This document shows positions 10,407-21,004 of a stretch of DNA of 64,000 bases, piece after piece. Position 1 is the first letter of the stretch, and the number at the start of each line of letters is the position of its first letter. The stretch comes from Metopolophium dirhodum. Taxonomy: Eukaryota > Arthropoda > Insecta > Hemiptera > Aphididae. The position numbers and the translations under genes are program-made. Under the pieces are notes generated by a model. It was not told the DNA's origin and did no database searches. It saw only the letters and a list, made by a program, of their open reading frames with translations. Location of the stretch: NCBI RefSeq assembly GCF_019925205.1, contig NC_083560.1:40780270-40844269 (forward strand), given 5' to 3'.

Positions 10407-10659
10407 ACACGTCGTTACCGATCGAAAATCGGACTAAAACTAAACAGTAAACACTAAACGAACTTCTTAAATTCAATCTATCTAATAATACTAATCGTAA
10501 TCGTTATCTGCACTTCTGCAGACTGTCGTTTGAAAATTCTGGCTATTTTTCTACCATTTGCTCGATTCTCGTAATAAAGGAAGATAACCAATTCTTTATA
10601 AATAATACATATATATTATATATATATAATTATTACTAATAAGTAATATTATTAAACTG

Positions 10660-10675
10660 GGCTCCACGTGGAGCC
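10660..10675. promoter_or_regulatory. 16-bp perfect palindrome containing an E-box
   Basis: GGCTCCACGTGGAGCC is a perfect palindrome centred on CACGTG. It lies 180 bp inside the hAT right end and 250 bp upstream of the transposase start, in an AT-rich stretch (10407-10805) with no other gene-like signal. Confidence 0.5.
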
Positions 10676-10858
10676 ATATATATTTTCATAATAATATTAC
10701 ACATCATGTCAGACGTCAGTCGTCGAACGAAAAACAAATTATTATTATATCAATAATCAATATATCATAATATTTGGCTTCGCAAAATAGTTAGCTTAGT
10801 CCCAAGGGGGGGGGGGGGGCTACTGCCCTCTTAGCCACCCCCTTAAACCCGCCCCTGG

Positions 10859-12739
10859 TTTCATTTCTTTAATTTGTTTTTCGATTTCTTCTTGGTATGC
10901 CCAAGGTAAACGATACGGGCGTATGTTAATTGGTTTTGTGCAACGCGGTGTGTTTATTGTGTGAGTTACGATTTCCGTGGCGCTAAGATAGTCACCTGGT
11001 AAATAAAACAGGTCCGCGTAATTACAACAGAGTTCTAAAATGTTTTCCCGTTCTTCTTTATTCAAATCGTCGATTTTAATTTCGCGTTTGATCTGTGTTA
11101 TACGATCGGTTTGTTTGTCATCTATAAAAGATGCTGTTAATACGGTTTCATTATATGGCTCCCACTCGATATGTTGTGTGGTAAGCTCGTCTATCACGAA
11201 GGGTTCTTCTGAAATATTTATTATATTACTAATAATGTTATTTTTGTTAACCGGACTGATACTGTTCGCGATTATTACGTTTTCGTTCACGTCTTGTTTT
11301 TTTATAGTTATATTCTCGTGACCTATGTTTTCGTCGTTTTTTATGAGAAGTACGCAATTGCTACGCGGTGGTAATATAATTTTTTTAAAACCAGTTTCTT
11401 CTGGTATTGTTAATAGATTTTGGCTATAGTCCATGATAACCTTGTTTTGTTTTAAGAAGTTACGACCGATGATGCCCGACTCGTTTATTGGAAAATCGCC
11501 AAAAACGACGTCGAATTTGATGAGCACATCGACGTTGTTAATTTGCATAGTGGTTACCATAGTGCTTACGGTAAATATCGGAATTTCGTTAATGCCTTTT
11601 ATCGTACGTTTTTCGAATTCGTCTATGACAACTTGTCCTTCTAGCGCGGTTATTTTAATGAGATTCATCTCCGCGCCGGAGTCGATTAATAATTTAATAT
11701 TAGGTTGGAAATTATTTGATCCACACATTATGTGTTCCTCTTCGAAATTGGCTACAACTCTTACATGATTTTGGTTGATTTCGTTTACGGTACGGCTAGT
11801 GCTAGGACTTTCGGTTTCCTTACTAGTGGTTTTTTTACTTTCATTGTAAATGCGTTTCCTACAATCCTTTATATTGTGATTTGTTTTCTTACAGTACGCG
11901 CAGAACCTGACCTGCCCTTGATACTCGTGTTTTACTATACTGGTTTTATCGTCGCGACTGTTAATGGGATTCCTAAAATTCGCGCTGTATGAAGTACCTG
12001 TATTACTACGGCACTCGTTTGCATAGTAGCCCATCTTACTGCATTTATTGCATTTAATATTCTTTTTATTCGCGTTATTTTTCCCGTAATTTTTGTTAGT
12101 GTTAAAACGGCGATTAATGTGTTGTAAATCCTGTTCTTCTTCGGTTGCTATAGAAACGGCTTTTTCGAAAGAGGATACGTCGCGTGCTTTTAATAATGCT
12201 CTGATTTCGGGTCGCGTCCCGTTAACAAATGCGGTAAGCGCTCCCGTTTTATAAGATGCAGCTACTGCTGTGGCTGATGCTGGCTCTAGTCCTACAGTTA
12301 GTGCTCCTACTAATTCATGAAAACATTTTTCCGTACGCCCGCCGAAGCTACGTATGTCTTCGTCGGAACGTTGTTTAATATTGCTCATTTGCGATTGTAA
12401 ATAACTAATGGAATGCGTTGTTCCAAAAACAGCTCGAAGGTGGGCTTTAAGTTCGGCGCAGTGTGCAAAATTTCGGTATCGGGCAGACTGGAAAGCGGTC
12501 CCCTTTAATTTAGCTACTATATTGTTAAAAACTACCGTTTTAAGATTTTCGTGAATATTGTTCATTACATAGTCACATTCGATTATGTATGAGGCTAAAT
12601 CTGCCTCAGTGCCCCCGCTAAAGTTAGGTATGCCGCGCAAGGCGGAGTCAATTCCTAATGTTACGCTCATAATTGTCGTGTGTAAAGTTTGCGGGTTATA
12701 TCTAACTACTGACCAACACCTATTTGGACTCTCAGACAT
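10859..12739 (-). pseudogene. gag-pol: Gag-protease-RT(start) polyprotein of element X
   Basis: Retroviral-type polyprotein cut after about 627 codons; the last ~11 codons of the open frame come from the hAT terminus. Residues 1-210 are Gag capsid-like. Two CCHC knuckles follow (CNKCSKMGYYANECR and CAYCKKTNHNIKDCR), then an aspartic protease with LLIDSGAEMN and IIGRNFL, then the RT entry (CTKPINIRPYRLPWAYQ). RT catalytic motifs, RNase H and integrase are gone. The unbroken gag-to-pol frame shows this family makes one polyprotein, unlike the interrupted arrangement in Y. Confidence 0.85.
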
Positions 12740-12930
12740 ATACTATATAATTGCTTAAATAACAACTTACAGTGCGAAATTCATTGCTCTTTTGTCCGGT
12801 CCTAAATGGTTGCGTGCTGACGGTTCTGCTGACTCGTCGCTGATGCTCTGCTTGGCTAGTTGAGTGAAGGTGAAATGTTGAATGTAGTTGAACTGTTGAT
12901 TGCAGTATAAATGTTGAATGTAGTTGATGG
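10859..12930 (-). mobile_element. Truncated Gypsy element X (leader, gag, protease, RT start)
   Basis: Related to element Y at 12931-22840 but diverged. Gag and pol share one frame. The element is cut at 10858 by the hAT end, just inside reverse transcriptase. Its leader (12740-12930) lacks the tRNA-Leu-like primer site seen in Y; short repeats of GTTGAATGTAGTTGA stand in that place. It shares the LTR at 12931-13588 with Y. Confidence 0.8.
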
Positions 12931-13588
12931 TGTAGTGATCCCTCACTGCTCGCTTATATTTTTGAGTTCGTTGACGTTGATGTTTAATGTAGGAGAGAAG
13001 GTTGTAGAGAGACAAGTTGCACAAGTTAGTTATAAGTAATTTATTTAAAAAGTAATTAATTTCATATATAAATTTGAGGACAGAGCGAAAAGCATCTGCC
13101 CGAGACTCAGCGTGTGCGTAGTGCAGACTCTGGACTAAATCTAATCTTACTATAGATTCTATCTTATATTTATATAAAATCTATACGGATACAAATGTAC
13201 ACGGTAGAGTCCAGGAGGTGGATATTTGAAAGGAACCGGGCTGGACGTTGTTATTGCAAAAACAACCCGAGCGAATGATTGGTACTTATTGGTGCCACGT
13301 TATTTAAGTTTTGCAGATATTTATAATCCGTTTACTTAATCCTCAAATTGCGCTGTCACTCACGGATTATTTTCATAGGTTGTTTTCGTATTTTCGTGGA
13401 AATGCAAAATGTTTTTTAATCGCGCTGTCAACTCTAGGTACGTACATTGTACATGGTTCCGGGAATCGTTGATGTAGTTAACCTTCTTGTTGTTGTTGTC
13501 CTATGGTTGACGTAGTTAACCTTCTCGTTGTTGTTGTCCTATCGTGGGAATGTACTTAGAATATTAGTAATACCGTCGGTTTACTACA
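12931..13588 (-). repeat. 3' LTR of element Y, also abutting element X
   Basis: Starts TGTAGTGATCCC and ends CGGTTTACTACA. It is about 80 bp longer than the 5' LTR and carries a ~37-bp tandem duplication around CTTGTTGTTGTTGTCCTAT near 13480-13545. It differs at many positions from 22263-22840, too many for LTRs of one undisturbed insertion. Confidence 0.85.
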
Positions 13589-13600
13589 TTCCTCCCCTCG
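13589..13600 (-). other. Polypurine tract of element Y
   Basis: The minus strand reads CGAGGGGAGGAA immediately before the LTR start, the position and composition expected of the plus-strand primer of reverse transcription. Confidence 0.75.
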
Positions 13601-13623
13601 AAGATGGAAGTCCCTGACTTCCG

Positions 13624-15438
13624 CTAGTTCAAGAATGTCCGAAGTGTTGGGTAGCCGGTAGGGCTGTTTCTTGGTGCGAGTGGAAACTCGACCATGTCGA
13701 TTCCTCTTGACGACATCATTTGGTTTGCGTTTAGTTCTTCTGTCTCTTCCTGTGACTGTGCTACTTCCGTGTGATTTGTTACTGTTTTTGCTTTAACCAT
13801 ATTTATTATTAATATGATTACTGTCATAAAAATACTACTTGTTATTACATATAATATATAATCGTTGCGTTCTTGCGCGTCCTTTAACTCGTCAATTTTG
13901 TTGTCGACTTTCCGTTGTTTTTCTAATTGTTTGTTTGACCCTGACACTTTATGTAGGTCCTCCATGTTATTTGTTTTAACATGGTAATCTTTCATTAAGT
14001 TGTTGTTGTCGGTGAACGGCATATCCTTTATGTGTTCTAAAACTGATTTCGGGTTGAAATCCATATATTCAGATTTGTAATCGACTTTCCCTGGTATGAG
14101 TACGTCTCTAGCGGCGTACGCTTTACAAGTTTCGTTTAAACTTAAGATACCTACACCTCTTAGTGTATGGCTGGTGGATTCTTTATCTTCGTCGCAGGTA
14201 ATGAATACTATGTCATAGTTGGTGACGTAGATCCACTCGTTTTTGAATCGTTTTTTGTGAAAGATGGATGTACCCATTTGTACGTGCATGATTTCGCAGC
14301 TTGTTGGAACTTTTATAGGATCTTGGAGTAATTGTACTTCGCACGCTGGTCTACTAGTACGTGGATGTAATGGATTACCTTCAGGACACAAAAGGAAGTC
14401 TCTAGCGTGTTTACAATGTGTGTAATAAAATTCGTCATAAAGAGCATAGTGTTCTTTCGTCTTACTTATAGCTAGATACTTATTACTAGGTTTTATATAA
14501 TAACAATCGTTTTCGGTGCACACTGGCACAGGTATTAAATTATACAAAATAAAATCATTTTGATAGATTAGAGGTAAAGTAAGTATAAACACTAAGTTGT
14601 CATTTGCATAGTATATAGTAATGTCTGAGAGCTTTACTAATTCGTAAATATTTTGTATGTCTAAATCAGTAGGTAAATCGGTGCCCCCAGGTAATGGCAC
14701 TTTAATGTCTTTAATGTTTTCTAAAAGTTCGCGTGGAGATATTAAACTGGTATGAATTATTCCTATTTATGCTTGTTGTATTATTTCGAGTAATGTATTG
14801 GTTTCTAACATATGTTTTGTTATTAACAAATTTACAATTACGAAGTGTTTTAACAAGTAATTTTTTGTTTGTTGTTCCCTAGATATATTAATAGATTCGT
14901 TACATACAAAAGTTGTATTATAGTTTTCGTATTCGTCAAACTTGGTTTGTAATTTAACTATTTTTATTTGTTCTTTAACGAATTTTGTTTGTGTCGCGTC
15001 GTGTGTTTGTCCTATATTAAAAGTAAATCTTTTTATACATTCCAGATTACATATTCCGTATATTAATCTGGCTGCCTTTGCTATTGTTCCTAACGTTGTA
15101 CTTCTTTTGGAAAGTTTATGTTCTATGGATTCTATCACTAGTTCCCTTCTTTTACGTAGTTCCCTTACTATAGTATTAGCTGTGTACACTAAGTTTTTAC
15201 AATTGTTATCGACATTGTGTGCGATGGTTATACATAGTGTTTCAGTTTGGTTCATAATATCGTCAATATAAACAAACCGTTCCTTATACTTAGCAAGATT
15301 AATATATGCAGTTAGGTCCCATTGAGACGTAATAAGTTTCAAAGGTCCCCGGTTCTCGTAGTATAGGCCAGAGTGTCGTGTTAGTTGTTCGTCGGTGTAT
15401 CGAAAAGTTCCCGACGTGAATGGTATTATCAGAAGCAT
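13624..15438 (-). pseudogene. env: Envelope fusion glycoprotein of element Y, split by a stop
   Basis: Errantivirus env proteins are relatives of baculovirus F-type fusion proteins. The first part (15438-14767, 223 codons) has a hydrophobic start, a basic furin-like site ending LSKR near residue 112, and a Gly/Ala-rich stretch after it that would be the fusion peptide. The second part (14700-13624, 358 codons) has the Cys-rich ectodomain, a coiled coil and a C-terminal membrane segment (YVITSSIFMTVIILIINMV) before a short tail. Both parts are in the same frame, separated by one TAA at 14769-14767, so env is broken by a single point stop. Expression normally needs a spliced mRNA; I did not find the donor. 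Confidence 0.8.
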
Positions 15439-15700
15439 AAGTCTGAAAATCGTTTCAGCTTATTAGTTAAATATAGTTTTATAGTAAATAACCTATTCCT
15501 ATGTATACAAGATAAATAATAATAATAATAATCTTGTCCCCATTAATAATAAAAAAAAATACGAATAATCAACCCGATTAATATATATATAATAACAATA
15601 ATAATATTAATAATAATTATAATGTAATAATAACCCGTCTCCAAAATAAAATGAATATAATTGTATGACTTAATGTATCCTACAATTTGTTTTTTTTAAT

Positions 15701-16399
15701 TTAGCCGGTAACCGCGTTTTCGATTATACCACGGTAATGAAATTTTAATTTGTTGAATAAACAACGTGTCCATATTACGTCAGTTCTAGGGTCGTGGGCT
15801 TCCGGAAAACCGTGATCGCCGTCGCAGACGAGCGCATGTGCTTCCTAAAGCTTTAAAGCCCGCCCTTTTTTTCCGAAAATTCCCAAATGTAGGGAGCATA
15901 TTAATTTTTTTGTGTCCGTATCTATTAGTTGTAGGTCGAACTCTCCGTTGTTATTAGTGTCCCACCCACGCATGGTGAACATTCTACAATAGATATGTAG
16001 AGCCTCCAGTATTTTTACGTCCGTGGAGCCCTCCCACAGAATCAGAGCATCATATTTATGTAGAATGTTCTGTATGGCTGGACGTGTTAAATTTGGTCGC
16101 AACGTGTGATCGGAGTCATAGATTTGGGCGAGTATAGGGATTAGTTTTTTTGGCTTTCCTTTAAAAATGGTCACGAGGTGGCGTACCATAGCTTTCCATT
16201 CGCCAGTGGTTACCGGTTCGTGGGTTTTGAGTTTCAATGCTCGCCCTTCGAGTTTTGTAACTATGGGTTCGTGGCGACCACAGACAGCGCCAGATATTAA
16301 AATTAAATTTTCTTTTCCTAATTGAGCGAACTCAAAATCTACGATCGTGAATATTGGCGTTTCACTAAAAACAAACAATATATATATATTTAGTATCAT
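15701..16399 (-). pseudogene. DEDDh 3'-5' exonuclease-like ORF of element Y
   Basis: The frame from 16399 runs 184 codons to a TAG at 15847-15845, then stays open to 15701. Landmarks fit DEDDh (DnaQ/TREX-type) exonucleases: Exo I IVDFEF with D-x-E, Exo II ALILWEGSTDVKILEAL with its Asp, and after the stop Exo III with the His and Asp in EAHDPRTDV. Only the stop separates Exo II from Exo III. A 3' splice site (TTTGTTTTTAG at about 16367) precedes the domain, so the real N terminus may be an upstream exon and the first ~13 codons may be intron. Position between pol and env is not usual for Gypsy elements. Activity and role are unknown. Confidence 0.65.
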
Positions 16400-16533
16400 A
16401 TATATATATATGTATATGACTATATAAAATGAAGGGTGTATAAAATAGTACGTGCGTGTGCGAGTAATTTAGAAAGAAAAAATGGTTATTGCGGTTATAG
16501 AAAATCAAACTTGCAACGTTAATAGAATACGTG

Positions 16534-16881
16534 TTAATAGAGTCGTATATAGTCAAGTATATCCGTTGGGTCTTCTGTTGTCTCTAAAAATTCTCTTAAA
16601 TATAAGCAAAGTGGTTTTCGTAGAGGTCTCAGCGTTTTTGTTAGGTCATGAGAAAAATGATTAATCGCACGCGTGAGTTCCAACAGCTCCACCGGCGTAT
16701 AAGGTTGAAGTAAGTTCCTATTTGCTGTGTCTATATGTATTATCATGCATCGCGGAAGTTCGTCGGGATATAACACGGTGTGATCGTGTTGTTGTGATTT
16801 TAATGTTGTACGAAATGTAGTCATGAAATTTCGTCTTTTGTCTCTAAAATAATAAGAAAAGAATTTGGTAGGAAATGACAT
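16534..16881 (-). CDS. Uncharacterised 115-residue ORF between pol and exonuclease ORF
   Basis: Starts MSFPTKFFSYYF; basic N terminus, then a Leu-rich region with PDELPRCMIIHID and LRPLRKPLCLYLREF. No domain recognised. It lies just upstream of the exonuclease-like ORF in the same orientation, with an AT-rich gap that ends in a good 3' splice site, so it could be the first exon of the same gene. It could also be an independent accessory protein. Confidence 0.45.
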   Translation of the reverse strand: MSFPTKFFSYYFRDKRRNFMTTFRTTLKSQQHDHTVLYPDELPRCMIIHIDTANRNLLQPYTPVELLELTRAINHFSHDLTKTLRPLRKPLCLYLREFLETTEDPTDILDYIRLY

Positions 16882-16986
16882 TATGAGTAAGTAGGCAAGT
16901 TGAAAATAAATGAAATCGTAATAAATTTTTTTTTTTTTTTTTATTATTCGCTGTCGTTATCGTCGTAATAACGTTTTACGTTATTT

Positions 16987-17890
16987 TTATGTATACTCGC
17001 GATTTCCTTTTTGAATTGTAATATTTTCGTTATCGTGTACTAATAGTACCTCAAAAGGTCCTTGCCAATTTAAGCTAAGCGCATTTTTCTTATTGTGCTC
17101 TCTAATGAGTACTTTATCTCCTACGTGTAAATTGACGACATTTAAAGTTCGGTCATAGTAAGTTTTATTAGATTCTTTTTTCTTGATTAGGTTATCCCTC
17201 GCTATTTTGTGTGCTTCCTGCATAAGGCATTTAAGGTCGAAAACATAATTATCGTAATTATATTGTGGTTCAGGTTCCTTATGAAATGCTGACGGAATTG
17301 TAGGTTTGTTTCCAAATACTAATTCGTATGGTGTAAAGTTTGTAGACGTATGCACTGTCGTGTTATAACAAAAAGTTGCGTAACATAGAAGTTTATCCCA
17401 ATTACTGTCCTTGTCCACAAAACTACGTAGGTACGCTTTCAATGTTTTATGGGAACGCTCTAAAAAACCGTTTCCTTGTGGGTGCCATGCAGTCGTCTGA
17501 ATCTTTTTAACGTCTAACAGTTTACACATGCTTTTAAAAATGTCGGATAAAAAATTGGTTCCGCAATTGGTTAAAATGGATTTTGGAATTCCGTAGGTAC
17601 ATACGAAACATTCGACAAAAGCTTGTGCCACGGTTGGAGCGTCAGTTGAAGAGAGTGCGATAGCGAGTATATAACGAGATAACTCGTCCTGTAGTGTTAG
17701 TATATACATGTTTTCCATTAGAGTTTTAGGTAGTGGCCCGACAATATCAAGACAAATCCATTCGAAAGGTTTGACTACTGTACTGGTAATCATCATAGGT
17801 TGTTTTGTCTTAACATGTGATTTATTTTTCTGACATAGTTCGCAGTTTTTAATATAACGTTTAACGTCTTTTTTAATATTCGCCAGTCGT
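16987..17890 (-). pseudogene. pol: Integrase region of element Y pol, frameshifted and catalytically altered
   Basis: Open frame 17796-16987 covers the integrase core and C-terminal domain. The first acidic residue lies in ICLDIVGPLP and the Glu in NGFLERSHKTL, but the middle catalytic position reads LTNCGTNF where Gypsy integrases have TD: codon AAT at 17568-17566, Asn for Asp. The HHCC finger lies upstream in the pol frame; a frameshift near 17880 separates it from the core. A second shift near 16990-17010 cuts the C-terminal tail. Strand transfer would not be expected. Confidence 0.85.
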
Positions 17891-20588
17891 GATTAAGTTT
17901 TAATCGTTTCAATGTGCGCGATATACCGGAGTGTCCGCCCAGAGGTGAATTGTGGTGCTCATAAATAATTTGTTGTTTTTCTTCGTCGGTAAAACGTTCA
18001 CCTGTATATATTTTTATCACGATTTCGGTCGATCGAAACACGTACCGAAACATTGTTCGAATTCTCAAGTAGTTTGTTAATGAGGTAGGTCCGTCTATTT
18101 TGACCGTGGAAAAAGATTTAATTCGATTTGTCATACAATAGTCGCGTATATTTTGTAACGCTAGATAAATGGTTTCCGCCTTGAGCGATGTTGTATGTGT
18201 TTTGGTGATGCCATATAACACTATTAATTTCGGTCCATCGGCGTGCGTATAGAACTGGTTATCGTCCGAAAATTGAATTTTACTAAGGTCAATGTTTTTT
18301 ATGATTTCGCGCACTAACGGTTGTGTAATTATTTTGTCTTCGGAAATCGTGACGATAATATTTTCGCTTTCCGTAACCTTGCTAATGTCGCCCGTAGTTT
18401 CGAGAATTTTAGAATTGAATATCGGTTTACTTTCTGCGGCACAGAATTCATTGAACTCAGCGTTGACCTTAGTTGGATCCGTTTGTACTACTCGTATACG
18501 CGATAAACAGTCGGCGTTCGAATGTTCGGGTCCCGCCCTATAGGTAATAATATAATCGTAATCAGCGAGTTGCAGACGCCAGCGCATCAGTTGCGACGAC
18601 GCGTCCTTTATACCAAACAGGTATGTTAGAGGTCGATGATCGGTAATAATATTGAAATGACGTCCATACAAATATGGTCTAAAATATTTCACGGCCCATA
18701 CAATGGCTAATAACTCTTTTTGAACCACGCTATAGTTACATTCAGCTTTATTTAACGTCCTACTTGCGTATGCGATAGGTTGGTCTTTGGGGACTGCTCC
18801 CTGTGATAAAACGGCCCCTATTGCGTATTGACTCGCGTCGGTCATCAAGTTAAACTCCCCGTTTTTCCAATCCGGATAGACTAGTAATGGCGGGTTCATT
18901 AAAGCTTTTTTAAGTTCCTCAAAGCTATGTTCACAGTTATCGGTCCAGTTAAATGGTACGTCTTTTTTAAGTAAGTAAGTTAGTGGTTTCGCCGTTTTTG
19001 CAAAGTTGTCGACAAAACGTCTGTAATAATTAAGAAGTCCTAGAAATGATTTAATATCTTTTGCGTTTTTCGGTTTTGGGTATTCCCGAATGCATTTTAA
19101 TTTACTAGGATCCGGTGATACCCCGTTTTCGTTAATAACATGTCCCAAATATGTGACCTCTTTCCGTAAGAAAGAGCACTTTTGGGGTTGTAATTTTAGT
19201 TTATGTACGCGTAACCTATTGAATAACTGTTCTAGTTTTTTCTGATGGTCATTTAAACTGGAACCGTGTACCGCTATATCATCTAAATATGCGGTGCACA
19301 TTTCCTCAAGACCCATAAGAACAGATTTCATAGCGCGTGTAAATGTTGCTGGGGCTGAACTCAGCCCAAATGGCATACGTAAATATTCGTAATGACCGGA
19401 TTTTGTAGAAAAGGCGGTTTTGTGGGTATCGGCTGGATTCACATGTAACTGATGATATCCATTTGCTAAATCTAGGGTAGTAAAGTATTTGGATGACCCT
19501 AGGGATTCTAGTATTTCAAGTATATTTGGAAGTCCATAGGCTTCATTTTCCGTTACTTCATTAAGTTTACGGAAATCTACGCAAACTCGTAATTTCGGTT
19601 TCCCTGTCGCGTCTAAATTTTTCTTTTTGACTACTACGAGTGGAAAGTTAAAAGGTGATTTGGAATCGCGTATAATATTATTTCGTTTCATTTCTTTAAT
19701 TTGTTTTTCAATCTCTTCCTGGTAAGCCCAAGGTAAACGATATGGTCGTATATTAATTGGTTTAGTGCAACGCGGTGTATTAATTTCGTGTGTCACAACG
19801 TCGGTGGCACTCAAATAGTCCCCCGGTAAATAAAATAAGTCCGCGTAACAACAACATAATTCTAGAATGCGTTCGCGCTCTTCGTGATTTAAATTGTCCG
19901 TGTTAATTTCGTTTGTTAATATGGTTATGCGATTGTTAATTTTCGTGTCTACAAAAGAAGCTGTTAAAGCTGTTTCAAGGTATGGTTCCCACTCGATATG
20001 TTGAGTGGTTAACTCGTCAATGACAAAAGGTTCCTCGGAAATATTTATTATGCTGCTTATAATTGTATTGCTATTAACAGGGCTAATACTGTTAGCGATA
20101 ATGACGTTTTCGTTCACGTCTTGTTTTTTTATAGTTATATTTTTACACGTGATGTGTTCGTCATTTTTGATTAATAATACACAGTTACTGCGAGGCGGTA
20201 ATATAATTTCTTTCGAACAGGTTTGTTCGGGTATGGTCAATAAGTTTTGGCTATAGTCCATAATGACTTTATTTTGTTTTAAAAAATTACGCCCTATGAT
20301 TCCTGATTCTGTAATTGGAAAGTCGTTGAACACGACGTCGAATTTTATAAGAACGTCGACTGAGTTAATTTGCATAGTCGTGACCACCGTTCCTATAGTA
20401 AATATAGGTATTTCATTTATACCTTTAATGGTACGTTTTTCGTATTCCTTTATGACTACCTGTCCGTCCAGTGCCGACATTTTAATAAGATTCATTTCTG
20501 CCCCGGAGTCAATTAATAATTTAATGTTATGCGGATTGAAATTATGTGATCCGCACATTATGTGTTCTTCTTTAAAGTCTGTGACCAC
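17793..20588 (-). pseudogene. pol: Protease, reverse transcriptase and RNase H of element Y
   Basis: 931 codons in order: aspartic protease (LLIDSGAEMN, IIGRNFL), RT with LDLANGYHQL, MPFGLSSAPATF and the YLDD catalytic box near residue 433, RNase H with MTDASQYAIGAVL, QKELLAIVWAV and TDHRPLTYL, a linker, and the HH half of the integrase zinc finger (HHNSPLGGHSG). The frame leaves integrase by a frameshift near 17880. Upstream it is cut off from Gag by the stop created at the protease duplication junction, so it lacks its own initiator; the first in-frame Met is inside the duplicated protease. Confidence 0.9.
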
Positions 20589-21004
20589 TCGTAGGTTAGG
20601 TTAGGTACGAGGCGGTAATATAATTTCCCTCGAACTGGTTTGTTCGGGTATGGTCAATAAATTTCGACTATAGTCCATAATGACCTTGTTTTGTTTCAAG
20701 AAGTTACGTCCTATAATACCTGATTCTGTTATTGGAAAGTCGCCAAAAACGACGTCGAATTTTATGAGAACGTCTACTGCGTTAATTTGCATCGTCGTCA
20801 CTATAGTTCCTATTGTAAATATAGGTATTTCGTTTATACCTTTAATTGTGCGTTTTTCGTGTTCATTTACGACTACCTGCCCGTTGAGTGCAGAAATCTT
20901 AATAAGATTCATTTCTGCCCCGGAGTCAATTAATAATTTAATGTTATGCGGTTCGAAATTGTGAGACCCACATATTATGTGTTCCTCTTGAAAGTCCGTT
21001 ACCA
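20198..21004 (-). repeat. Direct duplication of the protease segment in element Y
   Basis: Two ~400-bp protease-coding segments, 20606-21004 at the end of the gag frame and 20198-20591 at the start of the pol frame, follow one another and are similar but not identical. Between them lies a 14-bp filler with TTAGG repeats. This looks like end-joining of two related elements within the same gene. Confidence 0.8.
20592..20605. repeat. Short TTAGG-type telomeric filler at a recombination junction
   Basis: TAGGTTAGGTTAGG lies exactly between the two protease copies and belongs to neither. (TTAGG)n is the common insect telomere repeat. Capture at a break repair site fits, though 14 bp is short enough for chance. 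Confidence 0.5.

Larger units (their letters stand above)
8109..10857 (-). mobile_element. Truncated hAT element (DUF4371/TTF-finger type)
   Basis: The right end at 10857 reads CAGGGGCGGG inward on the minus strand, a hAT-like terminus, and abuts the interrupted Gypsy pol at 10859. A G14 run (10806-10819) lies just inside. The left end is missing: sequence breaks inside transposase at 8109 and joins the PC4-like fragment, so no 8-bp target duplication can be checked. Confidence 0.75.

Noticed and set aside
16365..16556. 63-codon His/Tyr-rich ORF between the 115-residue ORF and exonuclease ORF
   Set aside because: Covers the AT-rich probable intron just before the 3' splice site.
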